From assembly GCA_021413665.1 (NCBI GenBank), contig JAIOPW010000183.1, positions 1-9,799 of the forward strand: a DNA stretch of 9,799 nt, given 5' to 3'. The stretch's first letter is position 1, and each line of letters opens with the position of its first letter. Shown piece after piece: positions 1 through 5,351 of the stretch. The notes below the pieces were generated by a model. It had not been told where the DNA came from and ran no database searches. It worked only from the letters and a program-made list of their open reading frames with translations. The translations under genes were made by a program, and so were the position numbers. This DNA comes from Rhodocyclales bacterium. GTDB lineage: Bacteria; Pseudomonadota; Gammaproteobacteria; Burkholderiales; Rhodocyclaceae.

Positions 1-1
1 A

Positions 2-181
2 TTCACCCGCGACGGCAAGTACGTGCTGGCCAGCCTGTGGGAGCGCAAGGCCGACGGCGGCGCGTTGATCGTGTTCGATGCGGCAACCTTCAAGGAGGTG
101 AAGCGCATCCCGATGGACAAGCCGGTGGGCAAGTACAACCTTTACAACAAGATCAACCGCTCGGAGGGGACGAGCCACTGA
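2..181 (+). CDS. nirN: NirN-like cytochrome d1 family protein, C-terminal end (5' truncated)
   Basis: Only the last 59 codons and the TGA stop are present; the gene begins outside the window. The visible part has one beta-propeller blade pattern (FTRDGKYVLASLW, then GALIVFDAATFKEVKRIPM) and ends in PVGKYNLYNKINRSEGTSH. This end aligns with the C-terminus of NirS in this same window (PTGKFNVNNTQHDVY), so the protein belongs to the cytochrome d1 propeller group NirS/NirN/NirF. From memory, the GKYN...SEGTSH ending suits NirN, the periplasmic dihydro-heme d1 dehydrogenase that completes heme d1 for NirS, better than NirF. NirN usually closes nir biogenesis operons, so the operon probably extends to the left. 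NirF or another d1-domain protein cannot be excluded from 59 residues. Confidence 0.68.
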   Translation, partial: FTRDGKYVLASLWERKADGGALIVFDAATFKEVKRIPMDKPVGKYNLYNKINRSEGTSH

Positions 182-241
182 CGTGGCGGGGCGCTGCATC
201 GCGGCGTCTGTTCAGGAACGCAAGCGCCGGAGAGTCAAGCC

Positions 242-523
242 ATGAGCCACAAACACCGCAATGTCCTGCAAGCGATCTACCACGATCCCGTCAGCGCCAA
301 CATACACTGGCGCGAAATCGAATCCTTGTTGCATCACCTGGGTGCCGAAATCGAGCCCGCCCACGGCGCACGTTATCGCATCACGCTGAACCGGCATGAA
401 TTCTTCGTGCATCATCCCCACCACGGCAACGAGTTCGGCAAGCCCGAAGTCAAGCATCTGCGGGAGTGCCTCGCGGCGGCAGGGGCCACGCTGTCGCGCT
501 ACGACGAGCGGGACAAGGGCTGA
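242..523 (+). CDS. HicA-like small protein, solo (no HicB partner visible)
   Basis: A 93-residue protein with an ATG start preceded by a Shine-Dalgarno GGAGAG at 229-234. The order of segments resembles HicA/YcfA mRNA interferase-like proteins with a dsRBD-like fold: an N-terminal helix (HWREIESLLHHLGAEIE), beta strands around GARYRITLN, a His-rich FFVHHPHH strand and loop, then a C-terminal helix (EVKHLRECLAAAG). Classical HicA toxins carry a catalytic His in a GSHh motif. Here the equivalent position reads GARY, so that His is absent. No HicB antitoxin is next to it: NirN ends 60 bases upstream, and the downstream gene is convergent and encodes a lipoprotein. It could be co-transcribed with the nir operon. 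RNA-binding or nuclease activity is unproven, and toxin function is doubtful given the missing His and partner. Confidence 0.72.
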   Translation: MSHKHRNVLQAIYHDPVSANIHWREIESLLHHLGAEIEPAHGARYRITLNRHEFFVHHPHHGNEFGKPEVKHLRECLAAAGATLSRYDERDKG

Positions 524-533
524 CGGGCGTCGG

Positions 534-806
534 CTACATGGCCTGGTAGCAGGTCGAGTTGGTCGTTGCCGTCCGGCACGAGGGATTGCCGACGTCCAGT
601 CGATATCCCCTTGCCCTCATGCAGGCCTCGATGTCGTGGTTTCGCTGGTCGTCCGCCGCAGCCGACTTGCCGGCATTTTCCTTCTGTACCGCAAGCTGAC
701 AGTCCCACACTACCGAATCCAGGTTTTGTCCGCATCCGGTGATGGCAATACCCAATACGGCCATTCGCATTGCGGCGGTCATGGTCGCACCGTCGCGGCT
801 CGTCAC
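534..806 (-). CDS. Small Cys-rich putative lipoprotein
   Basis: A 90-residue product read from a GTG at 806, chosen because GGAAGG lies 8 bases upstream of it (814-820 region). An ATG eight codons further in (782) is an alternative and gives a more compact signal peptide. The N-terminus (MRMAVLGIAITGCG) has a lipobox-like ITGC, so the mature protein should begin with lipidated Cys. The mature part contains four more cysteines (in VWDCQL, EACMRARGY, PSCRT and STCYQ), enough for two disulfides. The ECMR-x-KGY-like motif recurs in small exported proteins of unknown function. It is the last gene of the minus-strand Sco-DUF1318-lipoprotein set, 25 bases after DUF1318, and its end faces hicA with only 10 bases between. 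No function can be assigned; a periplasmic envelope role is an inference. Confidence 0.66.
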   Translation of the reverse strand: MTSRDGATMTAAMRMAVLGIAITGCGQNLDSVVWDCQLAVQKENAGKSAAADDQRNHDIEACMRARGYRLDVGNPSCRTATTNSTCYQAM

Positions 807-831
807 CGCAAAGTCCTTCCCGCGGCAAGGT

Positions 832-1269
832 TCAGGGTTTCCGGCTCCACTTGCCCTCGGCGTCGCGCAGCCACCAGCCGGATTTCCATTGCTTGTGCCA
901 GCGCTCGCGCATTAGTTCCCAGATTTCCGGCTCGGCGTCGCGCCGGTGGTTGCTGTCGGCCAGGGCCTGGATCAGCGCCTTGCGCTCCTCGTTTTCCGCA
1001 TCGATCAACTTTTCCGCGATCTGGCGTTTGGCCAGCGAGAATTTGGCGCTGTCGCGCAGGTAGATGAACCCATCCTTGCCCAAACCGATTTCACCGGCTT
1101 CGTAGAAGCGCACCAGACGCGAAGTTCGCTGCGCCAGTGCATGCTTGACGACGATAACCGGCGGCGTGCCGATGTCCAGGTTGATGGCCGGTTTGGCAGC
1201 GTCTTTGGCAGGATCGGCTGCGGAAACAGGAAGGGCGAGGCAGGCGAGCAGCAGTGCGAATCGTTTCAT
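832..1269 (-). CDS. DUF1318 (YdbL-like) periplasmic protein
   Basis: A 145-residue protein with an ATG start and AGGGA Shine-Dalgarno 7-8 bases upstream. A clear Sec signal peptide, MKRFALLLACLALPVSA, precedes a likely cut before ADPAKD. The mature part has the features of DUF1318: INLDIGTPPV near the N-terminus, then an amphipathic helix with AQRTSRLVRFYEAGEIGLGKDGFIYLRD, a helix around LAKRQIAEKLIDAENEERKALIQALA, and a C-terminal W-rich tail (ERWHKQWKSGWWLRDAEGKW). The conserved triad of segments (L..fy..G.iG...DG...lRD, ENa.R.aLy.aiA, GWw..d..G.W) is how I recognise the family from memory. The family has no established biochemical role. It lies 18 bases downstream of the Sco gene and is probably co-transcribed, hinting at a role in maturation or folding of exported proteins. 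Confidence 0.78.
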   Translation of the reverse strand: MKRFALLLACLALPVSAADPAKDAAKPAINLDIGTPPVIVVKHALAQRTSRLVRFYEAGEIGLGKDGFIYLRDSAKFSLAKRQIAEKLIDAENEERKALIQALADSNHRRDAEPEIWELMRERWHKQWKSGWWLRDAEGKWSRKP

Positions 1270-1287
1270 CGGGGGTTCCCTGGAGTC

Positions 1288-1869
1288 CTATTTACCGGCC
1301 AGCAGCGCCTTGAGATCGGCGGCGATGTTGGCCGGGGCTTCGCCATGCCGCAGCAACAATCGTAGTTTGCCCTGCGGATCGAAGGCATAGCTGCCGGTGG
1401 AGTGGTCGATGCTGTAGCTGCCGGGCGTCGATCCCGGCTGCTTCGCATAAAACACCTTGAAGTCCTTCGCCAGCGCGGCGATATTTTTTTCATCGGCATA
1501 CAGGCCGAGAAAGCTCGGGTGAAACGCGGGCACGTATTGCGCGAGCAAGGCCGGCGTGTCGCGTGCCGGGTCAACGGTGACGAACAGCACCTGCACGCGT
1601 CGGGCGTCGTCGCCCATCAGATTCATCGCCTCGCGCATTGCGGACAGCGTGGTGGGGCAGACATCGGGACACTGGGTATAGCCGAAAAACATGACGACGG
1701 CCTTGCCGCGGAAGTCAGCGAGGCGCGCCATCTTGCCATTGTGATCGGTGAGGTTGAAATCCTTGCCCCAATCGACCGTCGACAGATCGGTGGAGATGAA
1801 ACGCTGCGGCTCGGAACAGCCGGCCAGCAGCATTGCGACGCACAGGAGCAGGGCGGACAGCAGTTTCAT
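1288..1869 (-). CDS. Sco1/SenC/PrrC family copper chaperone lipoprotein
   Basis: A 193-residue protein from the ATG at 1869; a TTG three codons upstream is possible but less likely. The lipobox LLAGC puts the lipid-anchored Cys at residue 18, so it sits on the outer face of the inner membrane. The thioredoxin-like Sco signature is complete: FFGYTQCPDVCP with Cys67 and Cys71, TVDPARDTP at 98-106, and the distal copper-ligand His156 in SIDHSTGSY. Length and order match bacterial Sco proteins, which deliver Cu to cytochrome oxidase CuA sites or act as thiol reductases. No CuA-bearing subunit II is in the window; the adjacent divergent gene is a heme-copper oxidase subunit I homologue, 93 bases away, and is the likely client. 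DUF1318 and a lipoprotein follow in the same operon. No strong Shine-Dalgarno was seen before the chosen ATG. Confidence 0.93.
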   Translation of the reverse strand: MKLLSALLLCVAMLLAGCSEPQRFISTDLSTVDWGKDFNLTDHNGKMARLADFRGKAVVMFFGYTQCPDVCPTTLSAMREAMNLMGDDARRVQVLFVTVDPARDTPALLAQYVPAFHPSFLGLYADEKNIAALAKDFKVFYAKQPGSTPGSYSIDHSTGSYAFDPQGKLRLLLRHGEAPANIAADLKALLAGK

Positions 1870-1935
1870 GGCACGCAAAATGAGGGAATGTCGGGACAGC
1901 GCACAGTCTACCCGCTTTGCCAGCGGGCCTTGCCG

Positions 1936-1941
1936 TATACT
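1936..1941 (+). promoter_or_regulatory. Candidate -10 element for the heme-copper oxidase-like gene
   Basis: TATACT matches the sigma70 -10 consensus at 5 of 6 positions and would start transcription near 1948, giving a leader of about 15 bases before the ATG at 1963. No good -35 is present at the right spacing (TTTGCC at 1916-1921 is too close), so an activator would be needed. A small inverted repeat, CCCGC-TTTGCCA-GCGGG at 1911-1927, overlaps the expected -35 zone and could be an operator. No FNR box is present in this 93-base divergent region. Weak evidence. Confidence 0.25.
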
Positions 1942-1962
1942 TCGACACTTTTTGCGGGGCTA

Positions 1963-3297
1963 ATGGTGAATTCGCATATCGTCACGGTTTCCGGGGGTGC
2001 GCCCAGGGCGCTTGCCAGAGCCTGGTTGTGGTTGGGGCTGATGGCACTGATCGGCTCCGGCCTGCTCGCCATTCTGCTGGTGTTGTCGCGCACGCCGGGC
2101 ATCCAGGATGTATTCCCGCTGAAGGACTTTTTCCGCTCTGCACTGGTGGTGCACGTCGACCTGTCGGTGGCGGTCTGGTTCATGGCGTTTGCGGCAGTGA
2201 TCTGGAGCGCGCTGGGACGCGACGGCATGGCGTGGCTGGGCTGGTCCGGCTTCGCGCTGGCGTCGATCGGGACGGCTGTGATGACGGTGTCGCCTTTCCT
2301 GCCCGGTGCGGATCCGGTACTCAACAACTACATTCCGGTGTTGCAGCAGAATGTGTTCTATGCGTCGCTATGGATCTGCGGCGCAGGTTTCAGCCTGGCC
2401 GTGCTGCGCGCCCTGATTACCACTTGGCCACGGCCCGCATTCGGTGTCCCGCTGCGGCTCGGCGCCTTCCTCGGTGCGGTGGCGGCAGCCCTTGCCCTGG
2501 CGGCCTTTGTCTGGTCCTGGGTCGTGGTACCGAGGGTCGAGGAAAAGATCTACTTCGAGGTGTTGTTCTGGGGCGGCGGACATACGCTGCAGTTCCAGCA
2601 TGCACTGTTGATGGTGGTGGCCTGGCTGTGGATTGCGGCCCATCTCGGACGGCCTGCCGTGGCATCGCCGCGCGCGCTCTCGGCGATGTTCTGGATTGCG
2701 GCCCTGCCATTGCTGGTAGTGCCGGCGATCTACCTGACGATTCCGGCGGGTGAACTGCCGCACATGGAACTCTTCGCCAAGCTGATGATCTGGGGCCATC
2801 CCTACATGGCGCCGCTGATCCTGGTCGGCTTCCTCAGTCTGTGGGCGACGCGCAAGACTCCCGCCCACGCCGCCAAGTCGGCTTTCATCGCCTCCTTTTC
2901 GCTGTTCGCCGTGGGCGGTGTGCTGGCCTACATGATCCAGGGCGTCAATGTCGTCATCCCGGCGCACTACCACGGCTCAACCGTTGGCGTGACTCTGGCT
3001 TTCATGGGCCTGGCCTATGTTCTGCTGCCGCAATTGGGCTTCGGCGAGGTCGAGGGCGGCATGGCGCGCTGGCAGCCCTACGTCTATGGCGGCGGGCAAC
3101 TGATACATGTTCTCGGCCTGGCCTGGTCGGGTGGCTATGGCGTGCAACGCAAGGTGGCGGGTGCTGAGCAGGCGCTGACCACGCTGCCGCAGAAGATCGG
3201 CATGGGCATGATGGGTGCGGGGGGGCTGATAGCGGTGATCGGCGGCATCATGTTCGTCCTGGTCTGCCTCAAACTCATGGCGCGGCGCCAGCGTTGA
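1963..3297 (+). CDS. Heme-copper oxidase superfamily subunit I homologue with altered CuB site
   Basis: A 444-residue integral membrane protein. The ATG at 1963 fits the start of the hydrophobic N-terminus; the frame is open further upstream, but that stretch runs through the Sco gene. About 12 membrane segments match the COX1/NorB core. Visible landmarks are His64 in helix II (VVHVDLSVAVW, low-spin heme ligand), His207 in helix VI (FWGGGHTLQF, CuB position), His335 and His337 in helix X (IPAHYHGSTVGVTLAFMG, high-spin and low-spin heme ligands), and a helix XI GGGQLIHVLGL. By hand alignment it resembles ba3 (B-type) oxidases most. The Tyr four residues after the helix VI His is Phe211, and the helix VII His-His pair is replaced by VPAIYLTIPAG, so the CuB site looks incomplete. 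The neighbours are Sco (divergent) and nirS (convergent). It may be a nitric oxide reductase-like or otherwise modified member; ordinary oxygen reduction seems unlikely. Confidence 0.85.
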   Translation: MVNSHIVTVSGGAPRALARAWLWLGLMALIGSGLLAILLVLSRTPGIQDVFPLKDFFRSALVVHVDLSVAVWFMAFAAVIWSALGRDGMAWLGWSGFALASIGTAVMTVSPFLPGADPVLNNYIPVLQQNVFYASLWICGAGFSLAVLRALITTWPRPAFGVPLRLGAFLGAVAAALALAAFVWSWVVVPRVEEKIYFEVLFWGGGHTLQFQHALLMVVAWLWIAAHLGRPAVASPRALSAMFWIAALPLLVVPAIYLTIPAGELPHMELFAKLMIWGHPYMAPLILVGFLSLWATRKTPAHAAKSAFIASFSLFAVGGVLAYMIQGVNVVIPAHYHGSTVGVTLAFMGLAYVLLPQLGFGEVEGGMARWQPYVYGGGQLIHVLGLAWSGGYGVQRKVAGAEQALTTLPQKIGMGMMGAGGLIAVIGGIMFVLVCLKLMARRQR

Positions 3298-3350
3298 GAA
3301 GACGCCTGGAGGAGCTTGATCGGCGGCTTCGCGCCGGAAGGTTGCGATGG

Positions 3351-3389
3351 GCAATGGAAACGGGGGCGCGAAGCCCCCGTTTCCATTGC
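3351..3389. terminator. Bidirectional hairpin terminator between the oxidase-like gene and nirS
   Basis: GCAATGGAAACGGGGGC pairs perfectly with GCCCCCGTTTCCATTGC, a 17-bp stem with a GCGAA loop at 3368-3372. It lies 53 bases after the oxidase-like stop and 16 bases past the convergent nirS stop, where a terminator serving both strands is expected. No long T run follows on either strand, so it may act as a strong pause, or as a 3' end stabiliser that protects the transcripts. The A-rich and T-rich part of the stem (GGAAAC/GTTTCC) is the only intrinsic-terminator-like feature besides the GC core. Confidence 0.75.
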
Positions 3390-3405
3390 TGCGATGCTGC
3401 GTGGA

Positions 3406-5145
3406 TCAATACACGTCGTGCTGGGTATTGTTCACGTTGAACTTGCCGGTCGGTGTGATCAGCTTGGGATCCTTGATCACGGCCTTCAGCGCCCGTGTCT
3501 TGTCATCGACGACGACGATGGCGGAGATCTTGTCCTTGGCGCTCCATACCGAGAACCAGACTTCGTCGCCGGCCCTGTTGTACTCGGGCTGGACGATGCG
3601 CCTGGCGCCGTCATCCTTGATGCCGGACCATTCGCCGATCGGCAGCACTTCGAAGCCCTCATTCAGGTGGTCGATGTTGAACACGGCGATCGACTGGCTG
3701 ATCTTGGCCTCCGGATTCAGCGGGGTATCGACCCAGAGGTTCTTCGACTTCGGATGGGTCTTGATGAACAGCGAACCGCCGCCTTGGGCCTTGAGTGTTT
3801 GCACTACCTTCCAGGCCTGGTCCTTGTGCTTCACCGGGTCGGTACCGATCAGGCTGACCGTCTCGTCGCCGAGGTGGCTGGTGGCCCAGACCGGGCCGAA
3901 CTTCGGATGGACGAAGTTGGCGCCGCGACCGGGGTGCGGTACCTTGCCGACGTCAATCAGGGCGGTCAGCTTGTCTTCCCTGGTGTCGACCACGCCGATC
4001 TTGTTCGAGGCATTGGCCGCGACCATGAAGTAGCGCCCGGTCGAATCCATGCCGCCGTCGTGGAGGAATTGCGCCGCGTTGATGGTGGTGATCCTCAGGT
4101 TGGTCAAATCCTTGTAATTGACTACCAGAATCTTGCCGGTTTCCTTGGCGTTGACGAGGAACTCCGGGTTGTAGTGGGACGAGACGATCGCCGCGACGCG
4201 GGGCTCCGGATGGTATTCCTGGGTGCCGACCACCATGCCGCGGGTCGATTCGATGCGCAGCGGCTTCAGGGTGTCGCCTTCCATGATGACGAACTGCGGC
4301 GGCCAGTAGGTCCCGGCAATCGCATACTTGTCTTCATAACCCTTGAACTTGGAAGTTTCGACCGAACGCGCTTCGAGACCCACCTTGATTTCGGCGACGC
4401 TCAATGGCGTTTCCATCCACAGGTCGATCAGGTTGATGCGCGCATCGCGACCGATGACGTAGAGGTAGCGACCGGATTGCGACATGCGCGAAATATGCAC
4501 CGCATAGCCGGTCTTGATGATGGTGACGATCTTCTTGGTCTTGCCATCGATTAGCGCGATCTCGCCGGCATCACGCAAGGTGACGGAGAACAGATTGCCC
4601 AGATCGAGATCGTTCAGCTTCTTCGTCGGGCGCTTGCTCGGCGGTATCAGCATCTTCATCGAGGCCAGCATTTCCTTCATGCCCCATTCGGGCGGCGTCG
4701 GCGGCTCCTGCTGGATGTAACGCGCCATCAGGTCAACTTCGGCATCGGTCAGTTCGCCCGAGGTACCCCAATTCGGCATGCCTCCGGGGGAGCCGTACTT
4801 GATGAAGACCTTGAGGTATTCAGTTCCGCTGACAATCGTCTTGTCGGTGGTCAGCGGCTTGCCGGTGGCGCCCTTGCGCAGCACGCCGTGACAGCCGGCG
4901 CAGCGCTGGAAGTAGATGTTCGAACCTATCTGAAACTCCGCCTCGGTCATCGGGGGAGCCTTGGGGTTGCTGTTCTGGTGGACGATCGCCGCGCCGACGG
5001 GCGAGGAGTCGCCGGCCTGGTAGCTCTTCTCGGACGGCGCTCTTTGTTCTTGGGTCTTGACCTGGGCCATGACCGTGGCGGCCCCCAGTGTCAGTGCAAT
5101 GATCAGTCCGGCCTTGTGCCAGAACGTGCGATCGGTAGTTCTCAT
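3406..5145 (-). CDS. nirS: Cytochrome cd1 nitrite reductase (NO-forming)
   Basis: A 579-residue periplasmic enzyme that reduces nitrite to nitric oxide. The ATG at 5145 is preceded by AGGGGGA six bases upstream and opens a Sec signal peptide (RTTDRTFWHKAGLIIALTL...ATVMA, cut before QVKTQ). The N-terminal cytochrome c domain has the heme c motif CAGCH at 82-86 and a likely axial Met123 in SPGGMPNW. The d1 propeller follows from about residue 185. Heme d1 proximal His217 lies in GYAVHISRMS; active-site His362 is in FLHDGGMDSTG and His404 in VPHPGRGANFVHP. Their spacing of 42 equals that of the known His327/His369 pair of the Pseudomonas enzyme. The C-terminus GKFNVNNTQHDVY is typical. No nirM/nirC is adjacent; the biogenesis genes seem to lie beyond the left edge. 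A perfect FNR/DNR box is centred about 92 bases upstream of the start codon, indicating control by low oxygen and NO. Confidence 0.97.
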   Translation of the reverse strand: MRTTDRTFWHKAGLIIALTLGAATVMAQVKTQEQRAPSEKSYQAGDSSPVGAAIVHQNSNPKAPPMTEAEFQIGSNIYFQRCAGCHGVLRKGATGKPLTTDKTIVSGTEYLKVFIKYGSPGGMPNWGTSGELTDAEVDLMARYIQQEPPTPPEWGMKEMLASMKMLIPPSKRPTKKLNDLDLGNLFSVTLRDAGEIALIDGKTKKIVTIIKTGYAVHISRMSQSGRYLYVIGRDARINLIDLWMETPLSVAEIKVGLEARSVETSKFKGYEDKYAIAGTYWPPQFVIMEGDTLKPLRIESTRGMVVGTQEYHPEPRVAAIVSSHYNPEFLVNAKETGKILVVNYKDLTNLRITTINAAQFLHDGGMDSTGRYFMVAANASNKIGVVDTREDKLTALIDVGKVPHPGRGANFVHPKFGPVWATSHLGDETVSLIGTDPVKHKDQAWKVVQTLKAQGGGSLFIKTHPKSKNLWVDTPLNPEAKISQSIAVFNIDHLNEGFEVLPIGEWSGIKDDGARRIVQPEYNRAGDEVWFSVWSAKDKISAIVVVDDKTRALKAVIKDPKLITPTGKFNVNNTQHDVY

Positions 5146-5202
5146 ACTGTATCCCCCTGAATTGTTCATGTTTAATATACATATCGCATACCGCGATGGC
5201 GG

Positions 5203-5208
5203 AATGTG
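5203..5208 (-). promoter_or_regulatory. nirS: Candidate nirS -10 element
   Basis: Read on the minus strand as CACATT (3 of 6 to TATAAT). Its centre is 32 bases from the centre of the FNR/DNR box, which puts the box at about -41.5 relative to a start near 5196, the class II activator geometry. The leader would be about 50 bases. The hexamer is weak, as is common at activator-dependent promoters; it is chosen mainly by spacing. Confidence 0.45.
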
Positions 5209-5230
5209 CCCGATCCGGATTTTTGGTTCG

Positions 5231-5244
5231 TTGATGAATATCAA
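5231..5244. promoter_or_regulatory. FNR/DNR box between nirS and the divergent regulator
   Basis: TTGATGAATATCAA is a perfect TTGAT-N4-ATCAA palindrome, the consensus for FNR, ANR and DNR-type activators. It is the only full match I see in any intergenic region of the window. It lies in the 206-base divergent region between nirS and the Crp/Fnr-PilJ regulator gene. The regulator's own recognition helix carries the E-x-x-S-R signature (Glu196, Ser199, Arg200) that reads such sites, so autoregulation is plausible, alone or shared with another FNR/DNR protein. A half site, TTGAT, lies at 5271-5275. Confidence 0.88.
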
Positions 5245-5266
5245 GGCCGCGAGTGAATTCCTCAGA

Positions 5267-5272
5267 TATTTT
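5267..5272 (+). promoter_or_regulatory. Candidate -10 element of the Crp/Fnr-PilJ regulator gene
   Basis: TATTTT (4 of 6 to TATAAT) is centred 32 bases from the FNR/DNR box centre on the side opposite the nirS -10. This gives a start near 5279, about -41.5 from the box, and a leader of roughly 73 bases. The overlapping GATATT at 5265-5270 is an alternative. The geometry suggests one box activates both divergent promoters, or activates one at a time. Confidence 0.5.
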
Positions 5273-5351
5273 GATAAGCTCCGAGGTGGACCTTCGGATA
5301 CAAATCCCGGCTGACAGGCTCTGGGAACAATAAGCACATGGGGGGAGACAG

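Noticed and set aside
396..1067. Plus-strand open frame of 223 codons
   Set aside because: It overlaps hicA, the lipoprotein and DUF1318 in other frames, is Arg/Ala-rich and has no recognisable domain.
1402..1962. N-terminal extension of the oxidase-like frame through the Sco gene
   Set aside because: The extension is antisense to Sco and shows no membrane or domain features; the ATG at 1963 fits the start of the hydrophobic protein.
3316..4554. Long plus-strand open frame (412 codons) opposite nirS
   Set aside because: It lies antisense to a fully recognisable nirS, spans the terminator hairpin, and has no domain logic; it is a high-GC shadow.
5268..5282. Second FNR-like site TTGATAAGC...
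   Set aside because: Only the first half (TTGAT at 5271-5275) matches; the other half does not read ATCAA.
5146..5337. In-frame upstream extension of nirS
   Set aside because: It would cover the FNR box and promoter; the ATG at 5145 has a strong Shine-Dalgarno and opens a clean signal peptide.
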